64,000 nt of DNA from Siphonodentalium dalli (taxonomy: Eukaryota > Mollusca > Scaphopoda > Gadilida > Siphonodentaliidae). The DNA is taken from the NCBI GenBank assembly GCA_032622095.1, contig CP136067.1, forward strand, positions 179,402,556 to 179,466,555. Reading direction: 5' to 3'. The number at the start of each line of letters is the position of its first letter. Position 1 is the first letter of the stretch. A program made the position numbers and the translations under genes. Positions 22,655 to 35,859 of this stretch are shown here, one piece after another. The notes under the pieces were generated by a model that was given only the letters and a program-made list of their open reading frames with translations, made no database searches and had not been told where the DNA came from.

Positions 22655-25600
22655 AAATGTTTTATGAGAAAGTCCATATCAATTGTTTCAACATGATATA
22701 ATAAAATTTACAAGTATGGAACAGCCTTCTCGAAGAGAAAAACACATTTCACAAAAAAAGATAAGAGGAAAAAACTATACTGAGGCCTATTAACGTCATG
22801 AACTCAGGAAAGATCATACAGCATGATGGTATTCACTTGAGCTTCCTGATAATTATTACAAGAGGGTGAGTCACTAGGAATTGATGCTGCGGACTACCAG
22901 TATGCAGTCACCTCATCGTGGCACCAAATTGCCAGAGAAATTACAAAGTGATCATTGTTATGACTTAACTTCCAAAACTTAATAGTCCTTGGTCATGAAA
23001 TCTCCTGAAATTTACAAAGAAGTTCTGCTTGCAAATTTACCGAAGTTCAAGAAATATGTACAAGTGCACGTAGATTTATTAATTCATCAATGTCATATTT
23101 TTAATTGCCGTAGACTAGCAGCGTCTATGTACCTCTTAGCTACCTTATGTGGTGATGCCAGCTGTTACTGGATAACATAAACAGAATGAAATTGAGATCG
23201 ACATTTGCCCACTCAGTTGAACCTGTACATTTTCTATATCAATCAAATGGTAGTAATTTCATTAAATGAAGACACATTTTATCGAGGACCACACTCTATG
23301 TATAAAGTAGTATTTTTACAATGAAATTCTAACTTCAAGTCTGGAAATATTGGAATGTACATTTTGTCAATACTAAAGATGTTTTTTTGGCGACGATTCA
23401 CATGTTCTGGGTTTTATGTAAAATGAGTGAGCACAACAGCATTCATTCTATATTGGCAAAACAATGAAAATTGATAAAGCCATGTCTGAAGAATATAATA
23501 GTTTAGACTTATGATATCCTTCCTGAACAACTTTTCACAATCATGTTTTCTATAATGGAATTGCGAGCTACTTCTGTCAACTTCAGCTTGAAGAGTTAAT
23601 AATACACAGACTGTCAGTGCATGTTCACTTTTATCCTTTTATTAATATCCTCTATTTTCTAGAAAACAATTTGTTTCGGCGAGTACACATTCTAGTTTTA
23701 GTGAACAACAATAAACATAGATAGGAAGTATTAAGTTCGCGAAATTTGAAACACATGGAATTAATATAATTGAAAGAAACATGTTCACATTTCCAGTTTA
23801 TGTTAAAAGCAAATGATTTTTCCGTATGATAATAACAAGTTTAAATAGAAATATGACAAAATACGTTGAGAAAAGTAATTATCTACTTAATTTTTCATTT
23901 TATGACTTCAATGAGTTGTTTTAAAATTAATCGATATATCAGAGAGAGAGAGAGAGAGAGAAAGCTTTGATTGTTAGTCTTTAGACTTTTATAAAATTAT
24001 GAAGAAACACCTCTATCAGAGGTGGGTAAAAATCAGAACATAAAACAAACCACTAATAGAGATTATCTTCATTAAAAGTTGTCTGAACGACATCGAACTT
24101 TGGATGAGGTCACACAAAGTACCTAGTCCATGTATTCAATGCTTAATGAAATACTTGGACAAGAATTGATTCTACATGGATTTAATCATGCATTCGACCT
24201 CAATTTGTCATATTAATGGATCATAAAACAAAAGGCAGTAATATTTCAAGCGGATAAATTGAAAATAACACAGCCAGTAATTTCTCCAAATACGCAACAT
24301 AACACCGCTTAGATCATTATAATAACAGTGTAGTTGGCACAAAATTAGATCGTCTTAGTTAACAAATGTATATGCAGGACAGAAACTACGGAAATCAATC
24401 CGGTAGTGTGATGACACAATATTTTTTATTTTATGTTTTCAGTTAAGAGGATGACCCAACTGAAAAAGATGGCATAGTTCAGGAGAATGGTGCACTCTTT
24501 CACCTGATCTATCGAAGACACATTCGACCGATTTTGACGGATGTTTCTATCAGTTTTGACGGAAGTAAATTTGTGTGATTTAACTAATTTACATTTCAGT
24601 ACTTCAACTGTCCGTTAGTAAGTCTCTTTTTTTTCAAATAAGTTTTATTTCTTTTTTTGTCACATTGCATGTAAGAGTGTAGAGAATGTTGTGTCACATA
24701 GCAGTTTCTCTTATTCTGACTAATAGTAGCTTGCTAATTTCTTGTACTATCATAAATGAACCAGTAAGTTAACCTGCAAATGAAGCCTTCGTGTGAAGGA
24801 AGTAACAGACTAAAGTAATTGTTCATTTAAAAATAGTGAACTGTTGATGATCAAGAGGAATACTACCTGTATTTGTGAAAATATTTATACGAAAATTTAT
24901 TTTTAGTGTATAGTTTATTCAAAATTGTCAATTCATTAAATCAGTTATATTATAAGCCATTTGCTCGTTTCAAGGGCTGAAGTCTATGCAAAGGATACAT
25001 ATTCACCTACAACAATCATTACCACTTCCAACAGTAAATTTCAGAAGTTTTCTAAAAATTTGCAGTGAACTGGAGAATAAAAGTATCTTTGGATTTCATA
25101 ACGTAGCGCATGTTATACAAATAATACCTACATGTATTCGTGGCTGAATGAAAATACAGAATTCCCTTGTATCCAACCATGATATATTTAATTCGGGTAT
25201 TCAACCAAAAACCCTTAGGTATCCTATATTTCACACTCATTGGTGTGAGGTATCCCAATGGAATACACGCTAAAACTGCTTAGATTTTACAATGCTGCAA
25301 AGAGCGATGACATACATAATATGTGATGCACAGATAATTACTGGTTTTTCCTCATGCTTAAATCACACTAGATTTATAGAGCCACAGTGTTGTTTTTGCT
25401 TCGTGATTATCGCATTATTAAACTAATCCGACATTAAATATTGTGGAATAAATATAGAACACTACTTATATCATAACACTGCATCATTTTGTATTTTTTA
25501 TTGAACTCGATGTGGATGAGTCACATTTCACACAAGCTCCACGTTTGTGAAATATGGTCCTTGTGCCATCTTGATGCGCATTGTGTTCTGTATCTGCCAA

Positions 25601-26161
25601 TCAGAAAAATCAGTAAAACATCAGTACTTTCTCAATTTGGGAGCAGTTTATAGCAACTGACTTATTCGCCGGGGCCGTATGGTGATGTCACTAATGATTA
25701 ATCATTTAGGAAATATACCTCAATTAAGAAATGAATGTTGATTTGCTTGGAGTATGGATGAAAACTGATCTGACGTATGTGTGGAACCACAATTAAATGA
25801 TATGGAACCAATTAGGCGGGGGAGGTTAACACTTAGAGCATTCATTTATTTAAGTAGCGGCATTAGAGTGTGAAAACGGCATCCACTCGCAGTTTAGTTA
25901 TCTGAAGTTGAAATTATATCAAGTATGTTAATCGGCCACTTGCCGTTTATACGCCCAAACCTGCAACAAAAACATTTGAATGCTTATAATTAAGTCCCCG
26001 GAATATTAATTTCAAAATAGAAAGAATTCCGATATCTCAAATCTGTTGTTAAAATCCATAATTTAAGATAGACGATTATCCAGTTCAAACGATTGGGTGA
26101 AATAATATTGACAAATTTTGCCTACGAAGAAAAGGCAATTTGAGGATGAGTCTTAGTGTAG
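22655..26161. other. Gene-poor stretch
   Basis: A (GA)10 tract lies at 23941-23960. One candidate terminal exon at about 24452-24578 (plus) follows TTTCAGTTAAG and reads EDDPTEKDGIVQENGALFHL to a TGA; no family is recognised and support is weak. Segment 24160-24310 resembles 62660-62780 (CATTCGACCTCAATTTG, CATAAAACAAAA blocks), a dispersed repeat. Otherwise nothing is seen. Confidence 0.4.
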
Positions 26162-26226
26162 AAGGGTTAATAATAAGAATCCAAATTGTTGCCGAAATGG
26201 CAACAATTTGGATTCCTATTAACCTT
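26162..26226. repeat. Snap-back hairpin, about 30-bp arms
   Basis: AATCCAAATTGTTGCC and GGCAACAATTTGGATT flank a 5-nt loop GAAAT. Pairing extends outward through TATTAA/TTAATA to AAGGGTT/AACCTTT with a 3-nt bulge. TTAA occurs in both outer arms. This may be a minimal deletion derivative of a TTAA element. Confidence 0.8.
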
Positions 26227-27939
26227 TCATGAGCTGGTGCATCATTAAAGATCACGTGCCAGTGCAATATATATGCGAGTATTAGTGCACTATATACATC
26301 AACCAGAAACACTGCTATGTATCTCACCTTTGATTTCATTAAATAAATCCTTATTATTGATGAAGACCACTATAATTTTATGGTCACTTTGTTTGAATTC
26401 ATTCAATGTACAACATATTTTCATGTTGGTTTTAAACAACTATTTCGGTAAACAATCCTATAATTTGCCAACTGTCCTCAATCATTATGTTGTATAACAT
26501 CACCCAATGTTTATTGTATACGTAAGTAAATAATCCATACCTACCACAATATTTGGTCAATTCTACGCATGAAAGCGTCAATCGTGTACACAATCGTTTT
26601 AGCTTACTCCATGCAACACGTGTATTATATTTTAAGAATATTCTAAATTTGAAACAAAAACCATTGAACTTTATGCTAATCACCCTGGTATTTTTATTCA
26701 TTCCCTTATAATTTCTGATTCTCTATTATGAAGCATGTTTTGAATAGTAATATGATAAATGCTAGTCGTTAACGTGGACAATGAAGATAGCCATTTAAAT
26801 TATTTATATAACCACCTCAAAAAAGTTCCCCTCATATTATGCCCTGTATCTCATGTTATTCACCGGATTGTAGTAGTTGATTGATCATCCAGATGGCTTT
26901 CTAATCTTCTGATTGTCGCTTTATTGGAAAATTGCCATTTTCATTAATCACACTTTCAACTTTGACGCTCTACCTAATCGTATCACCGGCCTTATTACTA
27001 CGTGGGATGTTCTTGAACTTGATCAGTCGCATGTCACTCTCAGGGAATTTAAATAACTAGTTTTGAGGGTTGTATAACAGCATAATAAATCTCTGCTCGA
27101 TGTGTGGATGATTCAAAGCCACGATGAGGCCAATTGTGGTCATGACTTGTCTCGCCAGCTGAGTGACACTCAAAACAAAACGCTGATTTGTCAGACTTAA
27201 ATAAGGTCTCAAGTTGGGGTAAAGCGTACCGTGTATCAGTAATGCATTCGCACCATATCAATAGATGCATCTTAGTTCAGAAAAGTAAATGAATTCAGAT
27301 TGTGTATATGAACATGTCTCATAAATATATTCTTTTCTCTCCCATTCTGGAGTCAGTATCATATACTCATTGGTACAGACAGCCGGGATTTGGCATCAGA
27401 AACGAGTTGCGGGAGAAAGTCCAATAAGAATCCAGGAGAATGTCCCATAATAACTACATAGTTGAAACATCTATAAGTTGTGTTTCTGGTGGGACTCATT
27501 ACCAATCATAACACATTGTCAGATGAGGACAGAGAACCCTGGGTGTTTCATTTATGTTGTGATGGAAGCTGGGATCTGTGATGTCGCAACAAAATGAAGC
27601 ACTCGATGGGGGATGGTGGGGGGCAAACGAATTCAAGTTTTGACGAAGGTCGCTATTCCTACCTTGGGTTTATGTAACGGAGATCCTTATATTTTACTGA
27701 GAACATTTGGAATGACTGTTCTTGTCACAATGTGCATTGTAAGATGGTTTTTATCCCACCAGTAGACCTGACAAAACAACAAGACGCAATTAATGCATGG
27801 GCAAGTGGCGGAGGCCAACGGTCTCACCAGAAGAGTTGAATGTACAGCATAAATCTCCGAAGGAGACCATGACAAATAAACTCTAATATAGTCTCTGTCT
27901 GTTTTGCTAATCAGGTGGGAACATGATCTTCGTAAGATT

Positions 27940-27987
<48 letters not shown>

Positions 27988-30189
27988 CTTTGAATGTTTT
28001 GAATAGTGATGGAAAAAATGTTACTCCTTTACTGGACAATGACAATTTAAATATAAAAACACCTAAAAAAAGGTCCACATTACCCTGTATGGCATGTTAT
28101 TATTCACCTTATCGTTTTGAATGAATTGAGAGCATGGTAAATGCAGCACTTGTATATGGATTGTGCGTCACGACTAACATATTAATGTAAGTTTACTATG
28201 AGAGGATGATGATTCCTCGATCTTGTAGTTGATACAGAGTGGGGTGGATCTCTTTTGAAGTCTGGTTATTCAATTCAACCTGCGACATATCGCTATCGTC
28301 CTAATGATGCAATCTGATGATGCCAATAGTGATGTAATATGGTCAATTAAATCATTTCTGATTCTGCCTATTCGAACTGAAATTACAGACGTCACCCTCC
28401 ACAAATGGAAAATTTAGAGTGTTGTTGAGTTGCGGAGCGAGCGGGGTTAATTCCCTTGGGATGCAGCCAATGACGTCATGAAAACACGAGAGCTTCAGAA
28501 CTTAACGCCAAAGGCCGACACCTGCTTGATTGCATTATTTGTATTAATCGCCTTTGTGCCTCGATGTATATGGATTGTGTACCACGACTAACATATTAAT
28601 GTAAGTTTACTGTAGTACTAAACATATTTGTGCCTGAACTGCACATAGAACAGTGCACATGCACAGATAAGGAACTTGCAACTTATGCAAGTTCATTCAT
28701 ATATCGTGTAGTTGTAAATGCAACACGAGGTTAAGACCAAACATATTCACCTATAAAAGAACTGTCTGACTATAATGTCCAATGATTTTTATCAACGCAT
28801 TAAACTATTTATTAACACACGTGGGTAATAATGTTAGTTTCCTTTCATTGACTTGTGTCGGAAAGAGAATAACTGCGCTATGTAAAATAAGCACTCTGTT
28901 AAGTTTCCCCTGCAAAATGTAGCGGCCTTGTGCGTTGTTGGCAAACTAATAAAGAGCGTGAATACACCTAAAGTCCCGAATAAGGCGATGCATAAAGAGC
29001 GTTTCTCAACAACGGCGTCGTATATTTAGTTATATGACCAAATTCACTTTATATGCTTTGACGACAGGAGTGTCGAATTGACTAAATCTACTTGGTACCG
29101 GTTGGTAGTAAGAGCGGATGGACCTCATAATCGCAGGTGACATGGTACTAAATATGTGTCCGAACTGCATATGCTATTGTAGCACAAGATAATGAACTTG
29201 CCGGTTCATGCATATATATTGTAGTTGCAAATGCAACACGGGGTTCAGACTAAATTTATTCACCTCAGCGCCATAGCAGAATATAATTGACTTAAATAAC
29301 TGAAAGATCACGTTCGCTGTTCTCGGGTAAGTGAACGTTCAGACGACCACGATTCAATCGACAGAATTGTGAGTCAAAAATGAATATCAGGCAATGTTTG
29401 ATCCTTGGTTGCCTCCATTTGCGACGTAATCGCAGATAGAAAGGTCGCAGGATAGTCACGTGATCATGTGTACTCAAAGTCAAAATGGCGGATTCAATTG
29501 AATCTTAAAATTGGACAACAGAAAAAGAGACAATGTTGGTTCAAAGTTGGCACCAGCACGAGTGTCTGTATAATGTTTCGCAGATAGAGACACGCGACAG
29601 AAGGCAGTTGCTGACATTGCCACGGAATTACGTATGACATGTGAGTATACTATATAGTATACCAAAACAAATTCAATTTCAGTTTTCATTTACATTCATT
29701 TCAATGTCGATTTGAACTTTTTCAAAGTCCATCAAATTAACAGAACTAGTAGTCAATATAATTTTAGACAAAGATATGACATACATGAAATATATAATTA
29801 TGACTGTTTGACGAGCCTGTTATACTATATATCACTTGCACCAGTAGTAGTGCTACTAGTACTAGTAGGATGCATGGGTTGCTATCCATCCGGGTGGGGC
29901 GGGGTGTTGTTGTATGGCATGTTGGTCAAATTCACTAGTAATGCCTACTGTAGTAATTGTAATTCGGCAACCATGTATATGTGCAAAAGTATCGTAGAAA
30001 GTTAAGATTCAAGCCACGGTCGGCCCCTGTCAGAAACAGGATAGCCGGGAGGAATAATATTTATAACACTTTTAACAAATAAGGGGGTATGGGATATTAC
30101 TCCATGGCAGGCGTACTAGTGTTGTCGATCATGGGGGCAATTTAGCCATTGACATTTATTATTTGCGCTTAAACACAAATATCAGCCTG
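26227..30189. other. Gene-poor stretch with an (AT)n microsatellite and small duplications
   Basis: (AT)n at about 27943-27984. A ~50-bp block (TGTATATGGATTGTG...ACTAACATATTAATG) is duplicated at 28150 and 28563. A ~140-bp block ending TGCAACACGRGGTT is duplicated at 28615-28752 and 29147-29265. AAAGAGCG motifs shared with MITE family A occur near 28950-29010. No gene is supported. Confidence 0.5.
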
Positions 30190-30533
30190 TTCTCACGAAA
30201 ATACGCACATTATCTGCTTACACAGAACTTGTATTAGGTAGATAATCTGCTTACAATCGCCCCTATTTTGAGTAGATAATGTGCTGAAAATGAGATCATT
30301 TTCGTCACATTATCGACTCATAATGATGCGATTCTAAGCAGATAATGTTCGGACAATGACATAAATAATCCAACCCATGACTTTATACACTCTTTAACAT
30401 GTTTGTTTATTGTGGCTCGCTCCATAAAACGAAATAACGGTTATGACTCCATGATCTGCTTATTTCCGAATCAAATAATCACATTATGTACCTATTTCAT
30501 ATAATAGGTCGATTATGTGCGTATTTTTCCGAG
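30190..30533. mobile_element. MITE with GAAAAATACGCACAT ends
   Basis: The left end has CGAAAATACGCACATTATC, the right end GATTATGTGCGTATTTTTCC; these are inverted. Internally, the motif AGATAATGTGC or its complement recurs at least six times at irregular spacing in both orientations. About 340 bp, no coding. The superfamily is not assigned. Confidence 0.65.
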
Positions 30534-31545
30534 GATATGTTGCAGATATGGTCTGGGCTAATGTGAAAACACACTCACATGGTGAGGGGTGGTCACATAG
30601 GCAATATGTCAATTTAATATGAAAATCAACTTTTAAATTCTTTTAAAAGTGACAGCAATGTCTCCATGTTTGAATATCATGTGGAGGTTTAATACTACAA
30701 TCAAGTAGTGGTGGATGACCCCACGTGCCCCCCATGGATAAAAGTATTGACATGAATATTGTCTGCCAAATGGTAATTCTCTCAAGGACTAGAAATTCTG
30801 GTATAACCAAAGTTAGCAGGATATTGTGCTCATGTACATTCATAATTTGGGCTTATCTGCTCACATATTAATGTCGGTAAACAACACTGGCAAATCTTGT
30901 ATCATCATATGTTTTATTTTCAGTTTTGTATCATTAATATACATTTGTGCTTTATATAATAAATACAACACATATGGATGACATAGTCTCCTATTAGATC
31001 ATGTCATGAATCTCTCCTCCAGCTATGGCCGTAGATATCATATCACCAGAACAAAACCTGGGAACATCGAAAGGTACATGTAATATAATAGTGTGCAAAC
31101 TCCCCTAGTCCTTTATCCAGGCTTGGGACCGGCAGTTTTCAATAGAAATCAGGCAGACTTAGAGTTTTTCTTTTATCGGCATAGTCAAGAGTATATATAT
31201 ATATTCATTGTACATTATATTAGTACATGCACTTTCATTGTGATTTAATTATATAGTCCACACCCTAGTAGTTGTTTGTCCATAGTGCAGGTGAATGTAA
31301 TGGGCTATACGCTTTTGGCATCAGATGTCTTAAAGGAGCGTTTATTATCAGCCCAGATTATATATGAGAAAATTAGTGCACAAAAGTAAGCTGTCGCGGG
31401 GGATGTCATGGTATAGGTGCTGTTGACCTCAAATGATTCAAAGAGGCACTAATAATTAGCAATAACGATCGTTGATTGTCAACTTAAAAATAGATATAAC
31501 CGTATCTGGAGTCATTCAATAGATGCTGTTTACCCCATATTAGCG
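30534..31545. other. Spacer, nothing recognised
   Basis: Includes a (TA)n near 31195 and, at 31320-31470, a copy of the degenerate repeat also seen at 9268-9560. Confidence 0.4.
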
Positions 31546-32588
31546 TCTGACTCAGTTCCTCATGAAAGACTGACTAAAACTAGCCTCCTATTGAATAAAT
31601 CTAAAAATTCTGGACTGGATTAAGGAATTTCTAAATAACAGGAGTCAAAGAGTCCGTGTAAATTGTGCTTATCCAGACTGAAAGGATGTTACAAGCGGTG
31701 TGCCTCAGGGAAGTGTTCTAGGCCCTGTATTATTCGTTATATTTATTAATGACCTCCCTGAATGTGTGGAAGGAATTTGTGAAATATTCGCAGATGACAC
31801 CAAACTACTAGCAGACCCAAATAACGATAATATACAAGAAAATATAAATGCAGTCTGCAAGTGGTCGAATCTGTCAGCTCAAATTTAATTCGAACAAAAT
31901 TCACATCGTTCATATTGGATATAACAATCCACATAAAGAATATTACATGTCAAACAATCCACCAATTCTGGAGAGTACGCACGAAAAGGATCTGGGTGTT
32001 AATGTAGATAACAAACTTAAATTCGACATTAACATAAACTCGATATGTAATAAAGCATATCGGGTCATCGGTATCCTAAAAAGAACGTTCGTAATGTTAG
32101 ACCCGAAAACTTTTAGGCGTCTTTATATATGTATGGTTAGACCAATCATTGAATATTGCAACACGGCATGGGACTCTCATTTGAAATATAACTGCACCGC
32201 TTTAGAGAAAGTGCAGCGTCGTGCAACCAGACTGGTACCTCAGCTAAAACACCTTGGATACATAAATCGACTCGTTCAGCTGAACTTAATGTCTAAAGTA
32301 CAGGCGTCTGCGAGGTGATTTAATACATACAAGTACTTACATAATCAATATAATGTCAACATAGATGAACTGTTCCAGAAAGCAACATATTCTAATACGA
32401 GAGGACATAATCTCAAGCTGCAAATGAAAACCGTGAATAAGAACTTTGGGAAGTACTTCTCCACTCAACGCGTTGTAGTTCATTGGAACAAACTTCCCGA
32501 ACACATTGTCAACGCCACTTCACTGACATAATTCAAAGCCCAGATAGACTATCAACTATATAGTCTGAAGTATATATATGATGACTGA
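31546..32588 (+). pseudogene. 5'-truncated CR1/Jockey-like LINE, reverse transcriptase to C-terminus
   Basis: Begins inside the reverse transcriptase (SDSVPHERL). It then shows [20 protein letters not shown], the catalytic box IFADDTKLL, the KDLGVNVDNKLKF (template grip) block, MVRPIIEYCNTAWDSHL and VQRRATRLVP, and ends with the standard RGHNLKLQMK, FSTQRVVVHWNKLPEHIVNA tail. This order is that of CR1/Jockey-group ORF2. Lesions: a stop at 31671, a frameshift near 31880, a stop at 32317, a stop near 32530. There is no endonuclease domain, so it is a typical 5'-truncated dead copy. The same strand carries the Penelope-like remnant about 700 bp downstream. Confidence 0.88.
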
Positions 32589-32969
32589 GTTATTGTGACA
32601 TAATATATATAACCAATTCTTTGTATATCGGAACCAAAAGTCGAATGACTTGTTCCGAAATATTTGATGATGACTAATAATGGTTTTAAATGACTTGAAG
32701 GGCCATTAATAGTGTACGCATTCTTCACCCGATCAACACCAGCTACCCCAGCTATTATTATATAATAAATGTGTTATTTCGTGTCTTTTAATATCTGATT
32801 CTGTCATTTTAGGATAATCTGTCACAATCGTAAACAGGAGAGGAAGATGAGGTACTAGTAATAGCGGAAACATCAATTTCAGAACTTATTAGTCAGGAGG
32901 CTACTATAAATAACAGTGATCAAGAAAGAAGAAGTGAGTCAAGTTACGACAGCTCCAATTAGTCGAAAT

Positions 32970-33266
32970 CATCCCAAAACGGTTAAAACAAATGCGAGAA
33001 GAAAGGGAGATGGATGTACTCCAAATGATCTCAAAAAGTATTGTTGAACAACGCATGTGAAAGAAAAGATGATCGTAAGGTATTTGGCCAGTTTGTTTTC
33101 CTTGCGTCTACGGAAACTAAGTGCTAGGAAGAAGTCATTATCGAGACATCAAATTCAAGGAATTTTGTTTAAGGCAGAGATGGATATGTTTGATGAACCA
33201 TTTACACCAACATCTGCACCACCAACAGTTGCATGCATGTGCAGTTACCATTCTTGGATATTCTAA
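32970..33266 (+). pseudogene. BESS-like motif fragment
   Basis: Reads ACERKDDRKVFGQFV, then after a one-base shift LRLRKLSARKKSLSRHQIQG and ILFKAEMDMF. The D-D-x-x-F-x-x-x-V-x-x-x-L-R-K-L...R-x-x-x-I-Q-x-x-L layout resembles the BESS protein-interaction motif that follows MADF or Myb/SANT-like DNA-binding domains. Those proteins often derive from Harbinger-type elements. The DNA-binding half is not visible upstream. It is broken and short, so the call is tentative. Confidence 0.4.
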
Positions 33267-33279
33267 TAAGAAAACATGG

Positions 33280-34136
33280 AACCAAGATTGAAACATATAT
33301 ACTACAAAAACACTGGTCAACACGCACCAATATCACAACTTTCACTCGTCTCATCCAGCACACACAAAACGGAACATCCCGTTTTGTCTAGCTAGGAGAG
33401 TGTGCGCAATAGTGGACAACCCAGAAACAAAAAAGATTGTGCGAATTAGAATATTCCGAAAGCAGCATCACCCAGTAAATCTCATTTTGGGTGGCATAAA
33501 TAAAGCCTAACAGATACCAGTTGAAATATTACGTCAGGAAAACAGACAGTATGTGAGCGTGAAAAAATTCCATTCGTCACAACTCACAATCCTCATCACT
33601 CAAACCAAGTTGGAATCGCACGTAGGCACAAGGACACAAACATGCAGAACTTATTCCCAGGCAACGATTTCCTGGAGAGTAAAAGACAGGCACGGAATAT
33701 GAAAAAACTGTTAACAAGAGCGAGATATGACAGAATTAAAAATGTCAATCATGTGTACAAGTGTGGAGACCGACGTTGTGGGACATGCCGCAATGACTAC
33801 GAACTTCTATCCACAGGAACATAATTCCAACTTAAGAACGGACAAAAAATTGTGCCAAATGCAACATTAAATTGCAAATCACGCAATTTAATTTATTGCA
33901 TCACATAGAGTTCGGATTCACCGACAACAGACTGGGATCCCAGCATAAGAATGATCACTCTAATCGAGCATATTGATATATGTGGCAGAGGGATGTTCAA
34001 AATCTTCCCATTTTATAAGATGTTCGGATAGACTGGCCAAGGAGGATTATTTCCGTCGTAAATTCTGGGACAAAACTCAACAATTCTTAACTCTAACGTC
34101 AGGCAATTATCCCACATGTTGCCATATAACGTCATG
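33280..34136 (+). pseudogene. Penelope-like element remnant (RT tail and GIY-YIG-linked region)
   Basis: Ordered motifs of the 3' part of a Penelope-like polymerase: THQYHNFHSSHPAHTKRNIP followed by FCLARRV (about 33310-33400), a helical IRIFRKQHHPVNLILGGINKA segment, then LLTRARYDRI and YKCGDRRCGTCRND (33690-33800; the KCGDxRCGTC cysteine cluster preceding the nuclease), then LNCKSRNLIY, DWDPSIRMITLIEHIDIC, FKIFPFYKM and AKEDYFRRKFW. In-frame stops and shifts interrupt it (for example TAA at 33823). The GIY-YIG catalytic core itself is largely lost. The catalytic RT motifs upstream are absent. Confidence 0.7.
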
Positions 34137-34259
34137 TTGATTCAAAAACATTTTTATTATATGCTTTCCTATCAAAATCTATTGATTTCTTGTTCGAGTA
34201 AAAAGTTATATTTCGCTAGTCGAGCGCCCAACTGTGCGCCAACGTTATATTCCACTGTA

Positions 34260-34330
34260 GATTCCTTATATTAAACGGTAGCTCCCTTATATTACACGCT
34301 AGCTTCCTTATATTAAACGCTAGCTCCAAT
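34260..34330. repeat. Triplicated CTTATATTAMACGSTAGCT motif
   Basis: Three copies about 30 bp apart, just upstream of the 110-codon ORF. Confidence 0.75.
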
Positions 34331-34491
34331 CAGGGCGAATCACTTGTAATGCCGTTAAATTTTGAATCGATATTCATGCGCCTGAAGCGATACGGACTAT
34401 TTGCACTTTTGCGCGTGAGATTAGAGTATTTCCACCTTAACTGCAGTACAGACGCATGTTTACATTAGCAACGTTATTCGTCAAGTAAAAT

Positions 34492-34824
34492 ATGGAAGAC
34501 GGATTTGAAATAGATGTAGCAGGCGATGTGTTTTGGGACTCTTTACTGGAAAAATTAGCTAAATATAATGATAAAGACCCACAAGTTTGTGTTCAGAATA
34601 GTGAATCTATATTTGACCAGCTTATTGGTACACCTGGAGTTGTGAGTTCATCAAGTGCGATGCAAAGTTTGAAATCCATTTTCTCAAACGCAACCTTCAG
34701 TGGATCGGTGTACATGCACTTTCACGGCTGCTTACAGAAGACTCACACCACAGAAGACACCGACTCTAGTCCTATCGTGAAATACCGGCGAATCAGGATA
34801 ATAGTTGACAGTGACAGCGAGTGA
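34492..34824 (+). CDS. 110-codon acidic ORF, unknown
   Basis: An intact ORF from ATG 34492 (context AAAATATGG) to TGA 34822. The protein is acidic at both ends (MEDGFEIDVAGDVFWDSLLE; ending IIVDSDSE), with a Ser-rich middle and a basic KYRRIRI segment before the tail. No family recognised, no signal peptide or membrane segment. It lies between the Penelope-like remnant and the gypsy element. It could be the 5' exon of a host or element gene: upstream sequence is free of known repeats except the triplicated motif. Confidence 0.4.
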   Translation: MEDGFEIDVAGDVFWDSLLEKLAKYNDKDPQVCVQNSESIFDQLIGTPGVVSSSSAMQSLKSIFSNATFSGSVYMHFHGCLQKTHTTEDTDSSPIVKYRRIRIIVDSDSE

Positions 34825-35263
34825 AATTGAAGAAATATTGTGCTGATTTTAACATTCCAAACTGCGAAGCGGAAGTATTATCAGCAATTAGGATTTTGGT
34901 ATTTCCAAATGGAACGAACCTTTTGTGTTGTTAATTGTTTATTATGCTTGATAAAAATCAAATCATTTATTGAAGATAAGCAATTCTATTGCTTTGTTCG
35001 AGGTAATTGTTCATAAATTGATGAATATTTCGAATGGTTTCTCTTCATTCTGGCACCCCAGTCATCGGGGACTATTTTTGTGTGTACACGCTTATTTTAC
35101 AGAAGAACGTAGTGAACTGGTCACATAACAGCTGATTGATCAAAACAAGTCAATTCTTACACATCGTATGTTATTACAGATATTACAATTGTTTTCATGA
35201 GATAATATTTCACTTTCAGGATATTTACTCCTTTCGGTCAAAGGTCAAACCTAAATCTTGAAG

Positions 35264-35803
35264 GTTTCAATTATTCATATCAATTCCGATGGTGGCATAT
35301 ATTTATAGTTAAATACTTTTTTAAGTCATTATATTTACACTTTTAATTATCATTTGAACATTTTTATGGAGAGGGGGGAGTTTTGATATTACAAGTGCAT
35401 GAAGCACAGTAATCACTGTCAGTTATAAAGTAATCACAAGTCAGTAATAAATGAAATAAATAACAAAGTATCTAGCAAATGTTCAGTTCATTTACTATTG
35501 TTGTATTTTGGTTATTGCAGAGGAATTCCGAAGATCTGTAAAAGCTAGTCACATGTATACCTGTAGCACGACATTTGTACAGAGCTGTATACCTATATCA
35601 TCTATTCATATATATAAAGACATTTTAAGGTGAGACCTTTCCATTATTCACCTCCAACCCTCATGGCGAAGAAATTAGATATATACACATGTTTCTCGGA
35701 CTCATACAACTTTTGACTGTCGTGTATACACATTCATACCAAATATATATACACATGTGCATACATGTATAACGATTTCCCCAAAAAAGGAATCCCTGCG
35801 ACA
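35264..35803 (+). repeat. 5' LTR of a Ty3/gypsy element, 5'-truncated
   Basis: Nearly the same sequence as 38303-38814, in direct orientation, ending in the same CCCTGCGACA. The first ~350 bp of the LTR (present in the 3' copy from 37946) are missing and replaced by unrelated sequence, so this LTR is truncated. The copies differ by several substitutions and small indels, so the insertion is not recent. Confidence 0.85.
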
Positions 35804-35826
35804 GTGACGCCCAACGTGGGGCTCGA
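35804..35826 (+). promoter_or_regulatory. tRNA primer binding site of the LTR element
   Basis: GTGACGCCCAACGTGGGGCT directly abuts the LTR end. The CGCCCAACGTGGGG core matches the primer site of many invertebrate gypsy elements and retains a TGG/TGA-type start. Confidence 0.7.
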
Positions 35827-35859
35827 GATTTAACAAGACATTGATTAACATGCTAGGGA

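Noticed and set aside
26085-26339. 84-codon minus ORF with hydrophobic segments
   Set aside because: It runs through the 26162-26226 hairpin, so it is not an independent gene.
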